Assembly (NCBI RefSeq): GCF_032878875.1
Contig: NZ_CP118157.1
Coordinates: 1,922,001 to 1,986,000, forward strand
From: Microbacterium sp. AB
GTDB lineage: Bacteria > Actinomycetota > Actinomycetes > Actinomycetales > Microbacteriaceae
DNA: 64,000 bases
Reading direction: 5' to 3'
Made by a program: the position numbers and the translations under genes. Below, piece by piece: positions 28,144-36,868 of this stretch; position 1 is the stretch's first letter, and each line of letters starts with the position of its first letter. The notes below the pieces were generated by a model. It searched no databases. It was given only the letters and a program-made list of their open reading frames with translations, and was not told the DNA's origin.

Positions 28144-28872
28144 TCAATACCAGCCGACCGACTCGGAATGCCCCCACGCGCCGCACGGCGTGGCATAGCG
28201 GCCCGCGATGTAGTCGAGCCCCCACGCGATCTGGGTCGCCGGGTTCGTCTGCCAGTCCGCGCCGTGGCTCGCCATCTTGCTTCCCGGCAGCGACTGGGGG
28301 ATACCGTACGCGCCGCTCGAGGCGTTGTAGGCGTTGACGTTCCAGCCCGACTCGCGGTTCCACAGCGCCACGAGGCAGGAGAACTCGCTCTCGCCCCAGC
28401 CTCGAGCGGCGACCATCTCGTACGCCACCGCCTGCGCGGTGCCGGGGTCGGGCGCCACGAACTGAGGCGTCCAGGTCTCGGTCTCCGTCTCGGTGCCTTC
28501 CTCCGGCACCTCCGCCGGCGCCGGGGTGGGCGTGGGGGTCGGCGTCGGCTTCACGTACGCCTCGTACGAGCCGAACTCGAGGGTCCCGGCGTGCGCGAGG
28601 TCGGCGGCCGCGATGTACACCTGCGCCTCGTCGGCGGCGCTGGCGAAGGACGACACCGCCTGGTCCTGCTCCGCCTGCGCGACCGAGGCGCCCGTCGTCA
28701 CGAGCGTTCCGCCCAGCAGGCCGAACGCCGCGAGGCCGGCGAACAGCGACATGACACGCCGACGACGCGTCGGCCTCGGCGCTGTCGCCTGCGTGAGCGC
28801 GGCGTGCTGGGCGGCGATGGCGCGCGCCTCGCGGCGCGTGAGGGCTCGGGTCTCGTCGGGTCCGGAAGTCAC
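28144..28872 (-). CDS. Secreted lytic transglycosylase-like protein
   Basis: A 242-residue cell-wall protein. A basic cytoplasmic N-terminus (to about residue 39) precedes a hydrophobic export segment (MSLFAGLAAFGLLGGTLVTTGASVAQA), a Pro-Thr linker (KPTPTPTPTPAPAEV) and a C-terminal domain related to the SLT/lysozyme fold. That domain contains FSCLVALWNRESGWNVNAYNASSGAYGIPQSLPGSKM, whose Glu in NRESGWN would be catalytic, and ends with a WGLDYIAGRYATPCGAW pattern seen in actinobacterial wall hydrolases. It is likely to cut or remodel peptidoglycan. Start GTG 28872 has no ribosome site; a TAGGCT nine bases upstream may drive a nearly leaderless message. Confidence 0.83.
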   Translation of the reverse strand: MTSGPDETRALTRREARAIAAQHAALTQATAPRPTRRRRVMSLFAGLAAFGLLGGTLVTTGASVAQAEQDQAVSSFASAADEAQVYIAAADLAHAGTLEFGSYEAYVKPTPTPTPTPAPAEVPEEGTETETETWTPQFVAPDPGTAQAVAYEMVAARGWGESEFSCLVALWNRESGWNVNAYNASSGAYGIPQSLPGSKMASHGADWQTNPATQIAWGLDYIAGRYATPCGAWGHSESVGWY

Positions 28873-28929
28873 AGTGGGATCAGCCTAGCGTGTGTTATGC
28901 GAATGTGACATCTTCGGCGCACCGCGCCC

Positions 28930-29496
28930 TCAGCGCACGGCCAGCAGCACGTCGACCGCGGCGTCGAGCACGGCGTCGACCTGCTCCTCGCGGTAGCCGT
29001 TCCGCGTCATCCGGAAGGCGCTCTGTCGGATCTGCTCGACCGACAGCGCCTCGCCCCTCGCGAGGAAGCCGACCAGCCGGTCGGCGACGATTTCGACCTC
29101 CACGCGGGCGTATCCGAAGCGGAGGAACCCGACGCGATCGAAGCGCTGCCCCTCCGGCCGGGTGAGCCGGTCGAGCAGGGTCTGGGCGTCGGCGCGCGCG
29201 CGGGAGACCCAGGCCTCCGGCCCGGTCGCCGCGATGGCCTGCTCACGCTCGCGCGCCGCGAAGGCGTCCTCCACGCGCGCGAGCGCGGCGTCGACCGCAT
29301 CGATGCGGTATCCGCCGCGCGTCAACGCGAACGACGCCGCACGCACGCGGTCCGCGTCGAACGACGCGCCCTCGTCCTGCTGCTCGAAGGCGGAGCGCGC
29401 CTCCGCGAGGAGACGGTCGACCGCCTCGCGCTCGTAGCCCTTCTCGCGACCTGTCGCGAGCGGGAACGGAAGGGGGGTCGTCCGGGTGTCTGTCAC
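28930..29496 (-). CDS. DivIVA-type (DivI1A) repeat protein
   Basis: A 188-residue soluble protein built of four copies of a short DivI1A-like module with the core GY..eeVDa.l. The copies are at about residues 12-38 (GYEREAVDRLL), 51-80 (GYRIDAVDAAL), 118-145 (GYARVEVEIVADRL, least typical) and 157-186 (GYREEQVDAVL). In DivIVA proteins this module helps bind curved membrane at poles and septa; here the long coiled coil is absent. The GTG start overlaps the cdsA stop by four bases (GTGA), so the two are coupled, which hints at a role at the membrane. Function is inferred only. Confidence 0.75.
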   Translation of the reverse strand: MTDTRTTPLPFPLATGREKGYEREAVDRLLAEARSAFEQQDEGASFDADRVRAASFALTRGGYRIDAVDAALARVEDAFAAREREQAIAATGPEAWVSRARADAQTLLDRLTRPEGQRFDRVGFLRFGYARVEVEIVADRLVGFLARGEALSVEQIRQSAFRMTRNGYREEQVDAVLDAAVDVLLAVR

Positions 29497-30488
29497 GGTA
29501 CCGCCAGAGGTGAGAGGAGGAAGTACAGGGCGAGGGCGGCGACCGCGGACGGCAGCATGCTGTCCAGGCGGTCGAGCACCCCGCCGTGGCCGGGAAGCGC
29601 CGACGACATGTCCTTGATGCCGAGGTCGCGTTTGATCATCGACTCGCCGAGGTCGCCCACCGTCGCCGTGAGGAGGATGACCGCGCCGAAGATCAGGCCC
29701 GACCACCACGGCAGGCCGAGCATGAACTGCGCGAGCAGGGCACCGGCGGCGAGGGCGGCGGCCGCCGCTCCCGCGAAGCCCTCCCAGGTCTTCTTGGGAC
29801 TGATCCTCGGGGCCATCGGGTGCCTCCCGAAGGCGAGACCCGACGCGTAGGCGGCCGTGTCGGACACCACGACGACGATGAGGAAGGCGAGGATCCACCA
29901 CTGGCCGCCGTCCTGGCGCAGCAGCACGAGGGCGAGGCTCGCGAGGAAGGGCACGTAGAGCGGGACGAAGGCGCCGACGACGGCGTCCGCGAACACCTCG
30001 CGGTGCGCGCGCGCGTCCTGCGCCGCCATCTGCGCGAGAAGCCGCCAGACGACGATGAGGGCGATCGAGGCGAAGACGGCCACCCAGTGCAACGCCAGAT
30101 CGGCGACGTAGCCGGCCGAGAGGATGAGGACGACCGCGACGAGCTGCGGGACGAGGTCGACCCTGCGCCCGCCTCCGCGCAGCGCACGCCAGAGCTCGTG
30201 GACGCCGAACACCGACACGAGCAGCGCGATGACGGTGAAGAGCGACTTCACGAACAGGAGGGACACGAGCGCGATCGCCCCGGCGCCCACGCCGACGGCG
30301 ATCGCCGCGATCAGGTCGCGTCCCGTGCGCTGTTTGAGGCGCTCGTTCGTCTCGTCGAACTGCACCCGGGCGTGCGCGACCTGGCTCTCGAGCTCACCGC
30401 GCGCCGCGTTCATCCGCCCCTGGAACGAGCCCTCGTCGGGCCGGGGAGTCTTCGGGGCCGCGTCCTCCCCTTCGGGAACGTCCGTCAT
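29493..30488 (-). CDS. cdsA: Phosphatidate cytidylyltransferase
   Basis: CdsA (331 residues) makes CDP-diacylglycerol, the branch point for phospholipids. After an unusual hydrophilic N-terminal extension of about 55 residues come about eight membrane helices and the family signature SPKKTWEGFAG, then GDLGESMIKRDLGIKDMSSALPGHGGVLDRLDS with the metal-binding acidic residues. It follows frr by 10 bases on the same strand, the usual frr-cdsA order, and precedes the DivI1A protein. Confidence 0.94.
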   Translation of the reverse strand: MTDVPEGEDAAPKTPRPDEGSFQGRMNAARGELESQVAHARVQFDETNERLKQRTGRDLIAAIAVGVGAGAIALVSLLFVKSLFTVIALLVSVFGVHELWRALRGGGRRVDLVPQLVAVVLILSAGYVADLALHWVAVFASIALIVVWRLLAQMAAQDARAHREVFADAVVGAFVPLYVPFLASLALVLLRQDGGQWWILAFLIVVVVSDTAAYASGLAFGRHPMAPRISPKKTWEGFAGAAAAALAAGALLAQFMLGLPWWSGLIFGAVILLTATVGDLGESMIKRDLGIKDMSSALPGHGGVLDRLDSMLPSAVAALALYFLLSPLAVP

Positions 30489-30498
30489 AGAGGATCTC

Positions 30499-31053
30499 TC
30501 AGACCTCGAGGAGCTCGGCCTCTTTGTGCTTCAGCGCCTCGTCGATCTTCTCGACATGCGCCTTGGTGAGCGCGTCGAGCTCCTTCTCGCCGCGGACGAT
30601 GTCGTCCTCGCCGATCTCCTCGCGCAGCGCCTCGAGGTCGTCCTTGACCTGACGGCGGATGCCGCGCAGGCGGACCTTGGCGTCCTCGCCCTTGGTGCGG
30701 ACAATCTTGACGTACTCCTTGCGCCGCTCCTGCGTGAGCTCGGGCAGGGTGATGCGCACGAGGTTGCCGTCGTTCGTGGGGTTGGCTCCGAGGTTCGGCA
30801 TCTCGCGGATCGCGTCCTCGATGGCCTTCAGCGCCGACTTGTCGTACGGGGTGACGATGAGCGTGCGCGCCTCGGGGTTCGCCAGCGACGCGAGCTGCTG
30901 CAGCGGCGTGGGCGTGCCGTAGTAGTCGACGAGGATGCGCTGGAAGAGCTGCGGGTTCGCGCGTCCCGTGCGCACGGTGGCGAAGTCCTCCTTCGCCGCC
31001 TCGACGGCCCGGTCCATCCGGGAAGTGGCATCGGCCAGAACGTCCGCGATCAC
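30499..31053 (-). CDS. frr: Ribosome recycling factor
   Basis: RRF (184 residues) splits the post-termination ribosome together with EF-G. The sequence is a full match to the two-domain protein: [30 protein letters not shown], then the coiled-coil arms with [30 protein letters not shown]. The start is GTG 31053, five bases after GGAG. A TAGACT box at 31085-31090 suggests a promoter between pyrH and frr. Confidence 0.96.
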   Translation of the reverse strand: MIADVLADATSRMDRAVEAAKEDFATVRTGRANPQLFQRILVDYYGTPTPLQQLASLANPEARTLIVTPYDKSALKAIEDAIREMPNLGANPTNDGNLVRITLPELTQERRKEYVKIVRTKGEDAKVRLRGIRRQVKDDLEALREEIGEDDIVRGEKELDALTKAHVEKIDEALKHKEAELLEV

Positions 31054-31084
31054 GGTGACTCCATTCGTCGGTGGTGCTCAGAGA

Positions 31085-31090
31085 AGTCTA
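31085..31090 (-). promoter_or_regulatory. Possible -10 box (TAGACT) upstream of frr
   Basis: TAGACT lies in the 66-base gap between pyrH and frr, about 31 bases before the frr start, leaving a short leader that includes the GGAG ribosome site. Confidence 0.4.
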
Positions 31091-31119
31091 CTGGGAGCGG
31101 CGCCGCGCTCCCGACGACG

Positions 31120-31839
31120 TCACGACGTCACGAGCGTCCCGATGATCTCTCCGCGGAGGGCGGCCGTGACGTTGCCGGACGGCTCCATGCCGAACACCCT
31201 CATGTTCATGCCGTTGTCCATGCAGAGGCTGAACGCCGTCGCGTCGACGACCTTGAGCCCCCTGACGAGCGCGTCGGAGTACGTGACGTGGTCGAGTCGC
31301 GTCGCGTCGGGGTCGACGCGCGGGTCCGCGGTGTAGACGCCGTCGACGCCGTTCTTCGCCACGAGGACCTCGGTCGCGCGGATCTCCAGGGCGCGCTGGG
31401 CCGCGACGGTGTCGGTGGAGAAGTACGGCAGGCCCGCGCCCGCCCCGAAGATCACGACGCGGCCCTTCTCGAGGTGGCGCTCGGCGCGCAGCGGGATGTA
31501 GGGCTCGGCGACCTGGCGCATCTCGATGGCGGACTGCACGCGCGTCGCCGCTCCCGCCTGCTCCAGGAAGTCCTGCAGCGCGAGCGCGTTCATGACGGTG
31601 CCCAGCATGCCCATGTAGTCGGCGCGCGCGCGGTCCATCCCGCTCGTGGCGAGCTCGGCCCCGCGGAAGAAGTTGCCGCCTCCGACGACGACCGCGACCT
31701 CGACGTCGTCGGATGCCGCGGCGATCTCCCGCGCGATCTGGCCGACGACGTCCGGGTTCACGCCCAGCTGTCCCCCGCCGAACGCCTCTCCCGACAGCTT
31801 CAGCAGCACGCGGCGCTTGGTCACTTCGCTCACAGTCAA
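31120..31839 (-). CDS. pyrH: UMP kinase
   Basis: PyrH (239 residues) phosphorylates UMP to UDP and belongs to the amino-acid kinase fold. Visible are [14 protein letters not shown] at the N-terminus, [13 protein letters not shown], the UMP-contact region [25 protein letters not shown] and [17 protein letters not shown]. It lies between tsf and frr. A strong hairpin follows tsf, so pyrH may depend partly on readthrough. Confidence 0.96.
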   Translation of the reverse strand: MTVSEVTKRRVLLKLSGEAFGGGQLGVNPDVVGQIAREIAAASDDVEVAVVVGGGNFFRGAELATSGMDRARADYMGMLGTVMNALALQDFLEQAGAATRVQSAIEMRQVAEPYIPLRAERHLEKGRVVIFGAGAGLPYFSTDTVAAQRALEIRATEVLVAKNGVDGVYTADPRVDPDATRLDHVTYSDALVRGLKVVDATAFSLCMDNGMNMRVFGMEPSGNVTAALRGEIIGTLVTS

Positions 31840-31927
31840 TCCTCTCGTCGCCGATCCACGCTACCGGGTGAGGGCGGCAGCTCCCTGGGGCGGCGCGGAG
31901 ACGTCGATCGCGCCCCGCGCGCAGGGA

Positions 31928-31962
31928 AAGGGGGCCCGGATCCCTCGGATCCGAGCCCCCTT
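31928..31962 (-). terminator. Strong hairpin between tsf and pyrH
   Basis: A 16-base-pair stem (AAGGGGGCTCGGATCC with GGATCCGGGCCCCCTT on the minus strand, one G-U pair) with a three-base loop, beginning about ten bases after the tsf stop and ending in a short T run. It should end many transcripts of rpsB-tsf. Confidence 0.85.
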
Positions 31963-31972
31963 CGTCATATCG

Positions 31973-32800
31973 CTACGCGCCGACCTTGAAGCGCGCGAAG
32001 CCGGTGATCGTGATGCCCGCGTCCTGCGCGACCTTCGCGACCGACTGCTTGTTGTCCTTCGCGTAGTCCTGGTCGAGCAGAGCGACCTGCTTGAAGAACG
32101 CGCCCAGGCGGCCCTCGACAATCTTCGGCAGAGCGGCCTCGGGCTTGCCCTCGTTGCGCGAGATCTCGGTGACGATCTCGCGCTCCTTCTCGACCACGTC
32201 GGCGGGGACCTCGTCGCGCGTGAGATAGGAGGGGTTCGCGAACGAGATGTGCTGCGCGATGCTGCGCGCCGTCTCGGCGTCGTCGCCCGTGTAGGCGACG
32301 ACGACGCCGACCTGCGGCGGCAGGTCCTTGCTCGTGCGGTGCAGGTAGATCTGGAACGCGTCGCCGACGAGCGTGCGCACGCGACGCAGCTCGACCTTCT
32401 CGCCGATGATCGCGGCCTCGTCGGAGATGAGCCGGTCGACCGTCTGGTCTCCGGCCTGCGCGGCCAGGGCCGCCTCGACCGAGTCGGCCCCGACGGCGGC
32501 CGCCGCGTCGGTGACCCTGTCGGCCAGCGCGATGAAGCGCTCGTTCTTCGCGACGAAGTCCGTCTCGCAGGCGAGCTCGAGAAGCGTCGCGGCGCCGTCG
32601 CTCTCGCGGGCGACGACGAGGCCTTCGCTCGCGGCGCGGTCGGCCCGCTTCGCGTTGCCCTTGGCGCCCTTGAGGCGGAGGATCTCGACGGCCTTCTCGA
32701 CGTCGCCGTCGGCCTCTTCGAGCGCCTTCTTGGTGTCGACCATGCCCGTGCCGAGCTGCTCGCGCAGCGCCTTGATGTCGGCGATGGTGAAGTTGGCCAT
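31973..32800 (-). CDS. tsf: Elongation factor Ts
   Basis: EF-Ts (275 residues) is the nucleotide exchange factor for EF-Tu. The N-terminal UBA-like domain is FTIADIKALREQLGTGMVDTKKALEEADGD, followed by the signature ELACETDFVAKNERF and the core domains. AAGGAGAG precedes the ATG. It follows rpsB by 81 bases that include a stable hairpin. Confidence 0.96.
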   Translation of the reverse strand: MANFTIADIKALREQLGTGMVDTKKALEEADGDVEKAVEILRLKGAKGNAKRADRAASEGLVVARESDGAATLLELACETDFVAKNERFIALADRVTDAAAAVGADSVEAALAAQAGDQTVDRLISDEAAIIGEKVELRRVRTLVGDAFQIYLHRTSKDLPPQVGVVVAYTGDDAETARSIAQHISFANPSYLTRDEVPADVVEKEREIVTEISRNEGKPEAALPKIVEGRLGAFFKQVALLDQDYAKDNKQSVAKVAQDAGITITGFARFKVGA

Positions 32801-32845
32801 GAGTGCTGGCTCTCCTTGGTTCGTGGGAACGAGTGGATCTGAGCG

Positions 32846-32876
32846 GAGGCGGGCCCTGTGGCAGGGCCCGCCTCCC
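32846..32876 (-). terminator. Hairpin between rpsB and tsf (partial terminator or processing site)
   Basis: A perfect 14-base-pair stem (GGAGGCGGGCCCTG with CAGGGCCCGCCTCC) with a three-base loop in the rpsB-tsf gap. No T run follows, so partial termination or mRNA stabilisation is more likely than a full stop. Confidence 0.65.
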
Positions 32877-32881
32877 GGGGC

Positions 32882-33802
32882 TTACTCGGCGGCTGTGGCC
32901 TCGGCAGGCGTCTCCGCCGGCTCGGCCGTGGCCTCCGCCTCAGCCGTCTCGGCGGGGGCCTCAGCCTCAGGAGTCTCGGCGGGGGCCTCAGCCGTCTCGG
33001 CAGCGGCCGGCGCCTCGTCGGCCGCGGGGGCCTCGTCGGTCGTGCTCTGCTCGAGCAGCTCGCGCTCCCACTCGGCGAGCGGCTCGGCCTGCGCCGACTC
33101 GTCCGCCGGCTGGTGCCGCTGGATCAGGCCCTCGGCCGCGGCGTCCGCGATGATGCGCGTCAGCAGCGACACCGAGCGGATGGCGTCGTCGTTGCCCGGG
33201 ATCGGGTACTGGAGGTCGTCGGGGTCGACGTTCGTGTCGAGGATGCCGATGACGGGGATGCCCAGCTTCTTCGCCTCGTCGATCGCCAGGTGCTCGCGCT
33301 TCGCGTCGACGACCCAGAGCGCCGAGGGGGTCTTGGCGAGGTTCCGGATGCCGCCGAGCGACTTGTGGAGCTTGTCGAGCTCGCGGCGCTTGAGGAGGAG
33401 CTCCTTCTTGGTGAAGCCCGTGCCGGCGGGGTCGTCGAAGTCGAGCTCCTCGAGCTCCTTCATGCGCGCGAGACGCTTGGAGACCGTCGCGAAGTTGGTG
33501 AGGAGGCCACCGAGCCAGCGCTCGTTCACGTAGGGCTGGCCGACGCGCGTGGCCTGCTCGGCGAGGACCTCCTGGGCCTGCTTCTTCGTGCCGACGAAGA
33601 GCACGGTGCCGCCGCGGGCGACCGTCTCCTTGACGAAGTCGTAGGCCTTGTCGATGTAGCCGAGCGACTGCTGCAGGTCGATGATGTGGATCCCGCTGCG
33701 CTCCGTGAGGATGAAGCGCTTCACCTTCGGGTTCCACCGGCGGGTCTGGTGTCCGAAGTGCACGCCGCTGTCGAGCAGCTGGCGGATGGTAACGACGGCC
33801 AT
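32882..33802 (-). CDS. rpsB: 30S ribosomal protein S2 with a long Ala/Glu-rich tail
   Basis: S2 (306 residues). The core is standard: [41 protein letters not shown], and the C-terminal [22 protein letters not shown]. The last 60 or so residues form a low-complexity tail of repeated Ala-Glu-Pro-Thr words, beyond the end of the E. coli protein (241 residues); actinobacterial S2 proteins often carry such tails. The frame is open far upstream, but ATG 33802 has AGGAGAG before it and starts the protein properly. It heads rpsB-tsf. Confidence 0.95.
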   Translation of the reverse strand: MAVVTIRQLLDSGVHFGHQTRRWNPKVKRFILTERSGIHIIDLQQSLGYIDKAYDFVKETVARGGTVLFVGTKKQAQEVLAEQATRVGQPYVNERWLGGLLTNFATVSKRLARMKELEELDFDDPAGTGFTKKELLLKRRELDKLHKSLGGIRNLAKTPSALWVVDAKREHLAIDEAKKLGIPVIGILDTNVDPDDLQYPIPGNDDAIRSVSLLTRIIADAAAEGLIQRHQPADESAQAEPLAEWERELLEQSTTDEAPAADEAPAAAETAEAPAETPEAEAPAETAEAEATAEPAETPAEATAAE

Positions 33803-34173
33803 GGTCGTCTCTCCTGTTCTGGGCGCCGGAGCGCATTGCGGTTGTTTCCGCCGATCACCTCGATCGGCGAGCCTGGTGACCGGCGCACTCCCACCCTCTG
33901 GCGAGGGACCGTGGGGAATGCGGCCACGACTTTCGTCTCGAGGACGTCGTCGCTGCGGGCACGCGTAGTCATCCCGGTGAACGGGACGCAGGATCAGCAT
34001 ACCAGGGGAAACGCCCGCACCTCCTCGTCGTGCGGCCCCTCGCGACAGCGGATCGGAGGCCCTCCGCCGCCGCGGAGCGAACGCTCCGTGCACAGGCCCG
34101 CGACACGCGGAACGGGGTCCACGGATCGCGAGCGCCCGCGCACGGCGGCGGTCCGTCGGCGCAGGCTGGCCGC
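33803..34173. promoter_or_regulatory. Divergent control region: rpsB leader and M23 peptidase promoter
   Basis: A 371-base gap without a gene. The rpsB side carries an extended -10 (TGGTATGCT, TATGCT at 33996-34001), implying a leader of roughly 190 bases. That leader includes a hairpin CCGATC-GAGGT-GATCGG (33851-33867) close to the start, a plausible place for feedback by S2, though no known leader motif could be confirmed by eye. The other side has a hairpin CGGAGC-GAAC-GCTCCG (34073-34088) and the CAGGCT box of the peptidase gene. Confidence 0.5.
34162..34167 (+). promoter_or_regulatory. Possible -10 box (CAGGCT) of a leaderless M23 peptidase gene
   Basis: CAGGCT, six bases, then ATG 34174. 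The same hexamer and spacing precede the YbdK-type ligase at 44318. It is weaker than the TAGACT boxes. Confidence 0.4.
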
Positions 34174-34704
34174 ATGCCTCGGTTCGCACGGATCCTCGCC
34201 CTCCTCGCCCTCGCCGCCTGCTGCGTCTCGAGCGCCTCGACGGCGCCGTCGGGCGGCACGCCCGCCCGCGGCGACGTCGCCCGCATCGAGACCGCCGAGG
34301 CGTGGGTGTGGCCCGTGGCGCAGGACGTGCGCATCGTCCGGCCGTTCGACGCGCCGCCGCACCGCTACGGAGCGGGTCACCGCGGCGTCGACCTCGCCGC
34401 CGACGCCGGTCCGTTGAGAGCACCCGCGACGGGGGTGATCGCCTTTGCCGGCGTCGTCGTCGATCGGCCGCTCGTCACGATCGATCACGGCGACGGCCTG
34501 GTCACGACGCTCGAGCCGGTCGTCACGGAGCTCTCCCCGGGAGACGCCGTCTCCCGGGGGCAGGAGGTGGGGGCCCTCGGATCCGGCGGCCACGCGGCTC
34601 GGGGCGCCGTGCACTTCGGCGTACGCCTCGACGGCGAGTACGTCAACCCGCTGCTCCTGCTCGGCGGCGTCCCGCGCGCCGTGCTCCTCCCCTGCTGCGG
34701 GTAG
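34174..34704 (+). CDS. M23-family (LytM-like) peptidase lipoprotein, possibly degenerate
   Basis: A 176-residue secreted protein. A signal with a lipobox (LALLALAAC) suggests lipid anchoring. The M23 domain shows the first zinc ligands HRGVDLAA, a beta-hairpin core and [21 protein letters not shown]. The usual HLHFG is here AVHFG, so the second zinc ligand His is kept but the catalytic His two places before it is Ala. It may bind peptidoglycan or activate an amidase instead of cutting. Related short actinobacterial M23 proteins have similar changes. The C-terminus ends in PCCG. It is divergent from rpsB and convergent with xerC, ten bases away. Confidence 0.8.
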   Translation: MPRFARILALLALAACCVSSASTAPSGGTPARGDVARIETAEAWVWPVAQDVRIVRPFDAPPHRYGAGHRGVDLAADAGPLRAPATGVIAFAGVVVDRPLVTIDHGDGLVTTLEPVVTELSPGDAVSRGQEVGALGSGGHAARGAVHFGVRLDGEYVNPLLLLGGVPRAVLLPCCG

Positions 34705-34714
34705 GCGGGCGGCG

Positions 34715-35617
34715 TCAGGCGCGCGGGTGCGCGAGCCGGTACGCCGCCGCGAGCCGCTCGGACGAGACGTGCGTGTAGATCTGCGTGGTCCCGAGACTCG
34801 CGTGGCCGAGGATCTCCTGCACCGCGCGCAGATCCGCGCCGCCGTCGAGCAGGTGCGTCGCCGCCGAGTGCCGCAGGGCGTGCGGGCCCACGGTCTCCAC
34901 CCCCATGGCGGGCCCGACGGTCCGCGCGACGAGGTCGTACACCGAGCGCACGCCCAGGCGCCGGCCGCGTGCGCCGAGGAGGAGCGCGCGTCCCGCGTCC
35001 GCCGAGCGGGCGGCGAGGGACGGACGCCCCCGTGTCGCGTATGCGCCGACGGCGCGGACCGCGGGGGCGCCGAACGGGACGACGCGCTCCTTCGTGCCCT
35101 TTCCGACGACGCGCACGGTGCCGCGGTCGAGATCGACGTCGTCGACGTCGAGACCGCAGAGCTCCGACACGCGGATCCCGGCGCCGTACAGCAGCTCGAT
35201 CGCGGCGTGGTCGCGCAGGGCGAGCGGGTCGCCCTCCGACGCGGCCGACGCCAGCCGGTCGAGCAGCGTGCCGATCGCGGGCGCCGTGGCGACGTGAGGA
35301 AGCGCACGTCCGCGTTTCGGCGTGACGAGGCGCAGGCTGGGATCGTGCGCGACGAGTCCCTCGTCGCGCGCCCACCGGAAGAACGCCCTGACCGTCGACG
35401 TGCGGCGTGCGACGGTCGAGCGCGCGTCTCCGCGCTGCGTGGCGTGCCAGAGCCAGGCGCGCAGGTGCTCGAGATCGACGTGCGCGATCGGGACGTCCCC
35501 CACGGAGGCGGCCAGGTCGGCCAGGTCGCCCCGGTACGCGCGCACAGTCGCCGGAGACAGCCGGCGCACCCCCTCGAGATGCGTCGTGAACGATACGATC
35601 GCCCGGCTGAGCTCCAT
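34715..35617 (-). CDS. xerC: Tyrosine recombinase XerC
   Basis: A 300-residue site-specific recombinase that resolves chromosome dimers together with XerD. The N-terminal SAM-like core-binding domain (LEGVRRLSPATVRAYRGDL) is followed by the catalytic domain with Arg in GAGIRVSELCGLD, Lys in GKGTKERVVP, HALRHSAATHLL, and GHASLGTTQIYTHV holding His and the Tyr nucleophile. I start it at ATG 35617 (MELSRAIVSF), which matches typical family starts; in-frame ATG 35632 and GTG 35638 are possible. No start has a well-spaced ribosome site. Its place after dprA in a core cluster argues for XerC and against a phage integrase. Confidence 0.9.
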   Translation of the reverse strand: MELSRAIVSFTTHLEGVRRLSPATVRAYRGDLADLAASVGDVPIAHVDLEHLRAWLWHATQRGDARSTVARRTSTVRAFFRWARDEGLVAHDPSLRLVTPKRGRALPHVATAPAIGTLLDRLASAASEGDPLALRDHAAIELLYGAGIRVSELCGLDVDDVDLDRGTVRVVGKGTKERVVPFGAPAVRAVGAYATRGRPSLAARSADAGRALLLGARGRRLGVRSVYDLVARTVGPAMGVETVGPHALRHSAATHLLDGGADLRAVQEILGHASLGTTQIYTHVSSERLAAAYRLAHPRA

Positions 35618-35689
35618 CCTCCGATCGTGCATCCTCACGGGCTTCGACGCATGTCGCCGCGCCGCCGAACCCGTCGGGGCGCCTCCGGG

Positions 35690-36868
35690 TCAGCCCAGCA
35701 GCCAGCCGTCCGCGACGCGGCGGACGGATCCGGAGAGCTCGAGCAGACCCAGCGCGGCCTGGACGTCGCCCGCCGCCATGCCGCTGCGTCGGGAGATCTC
35801 GTCGAGGGTGCGCGGGGTGCGCGACGACAGCGCGTCGCGTGCGCGGGTCTCCTCCGCCGACGGGCCGCCGACGGGCGCGGGGGCGTCGGCGGACGCCTCC
35901 CCGATGAGCTCGAGGACGTCCGCGGTGCCCGTGACGCACTGCGCGTCGTACTCGCGCAGCAGCCGATGGCACCCCGCCGAGGTGGCGCTCGTGACCGGAC
36001 CCGGGACGGCGCCGAGCGGGCGCCCGAGCGCGGCGGCATGGCCCGCCGTGTTGAGCGTGCCGCTGCGGGCGCCGGCCTCCACCACGACCGTCGCTGCGCT
36101 GAGCGCGGCGATCAGGCGGTTGCGCTGGAGAAAGCGCCATTTCGTCGGCGTCGCGCCCGGCGCCGTCTCGCTGGCCACCGCTCCCGAGCGGGACAGCTCG
36201 GCGAGCAGACGCGCGTGGCCCGCCGGATAGACGACGTTCGCGCCGCCGGCGACCATCGCGACCGTGAGGCCCCCGCTGCCGAGGACCGCCCGGTGCGCCG
36301 CGCCGTCGATCCCGTAGGCCGCACCCGAGACGACGGCGACGCCCCGGTCGGCGAGCTCGGCGGCCAGCTCGGCCGCGACGTGCTCGCCGTACGGCGTCGC
36401 CGCGCGAGCGCCCACGATGGCGACGGACCGCGCGAGCCGCGCGAGGGCGCTCCCGTCGCCGCGCACCCACAGCGCCGTCGGCGCGTGGGCGCCGAGATCG
36501 TCGAGCTGCGACGGCCATGCGGGGTCGTCCGGCGTGAGGAGCGAGAGCCCCGCGCGGGTCGCGTCTCCGAGCGCCTTCCCGAGCAGCCGGCCGTCGAGGC
36601 GCGGACGCCACCGCGCCTGCGCGGGGGCGAGGCTCCGGCCGGGGAGCCCCGCCGCGCGCACGTCGTCGGGACGGAGGCCCTCCTCGACCATCCGCAGCGC
36701 GTCCTGCGCGCCGAACGCCGCGACGAGCGCGCCGGCCACGCCGTCTCCCGGTTCGGCGAGAACCGTCCACGCCGCACGCGCGGTGAGCGCGCGGCGCTCC
36801 GCATCGCTCGCGAGCGGCCACATCCGCCGAGCCGCCCCGCCGACGTCGGCGACGTCGACGAGCGTCAT
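35690..36868 (-). CDS. dprA: DNA-processing protein DprA
   Basis: DprA (392 residues) binds incoming single-stranded DNA and loads RecA. The Rossmann-like core is visible: VAIVGARAATPYGEHVAAELAAELADRGVAVVSGAAYGIDGAAHRAVL, then AMVAGGANVVYPAGHARL and VVEAGARSGTLNTAGHAAALGRPLGAVPGP. A C-terminal winged helix (LDEISRRSGMAAGDVQAALGLLELSGSVRR) follows. Start ATG 36868 overlaps the comM stop by four bases (ATGA). Natural transformation is not proven by this gene, since dprA is kept in many non-competent species. Confidence 0.94.
   Translation of the reverse strand: MTLVDVADVGGAARRMWPLASDAERRALTARAAWTVLAEPGDGVAGALVAAFGAQDALRMVEEGLRPDDVRAAGLPGRSLAPAQARWRPRLDGRLLGKALGDATRAGLSLLTPDDPAWPSQLDDLGAHAPTALWVRGDGSALARLARSVAIVGARAATPYGEHVAAELAAELADRGVAVVSGAAYGIDGAAHRAVLGSGGLTVAMVAGGANVVYPAGHARLLAELSRSGAVASETAPGATPTKWRFLQRNRLIAALSAATVVVEAGARSGTLNTAGHAAALGRPLGAVPGPVTSATSAGCHRLLREYDAQCVTGTADVLELIGEASADAPAPVGGPSAEETRARDALSSRTPRTLDEISRRSGMAAGDVQAALGLLELSGSVRRVADGWLLG

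Noticed and set aside
34715..35617. Tyrosine recombinase as sign of a mobile element
   Set aside because: It lies in the core dprA-comM-yraN cluster and resembles XerC; no attachment repeats, excisionase or phage genes are near.
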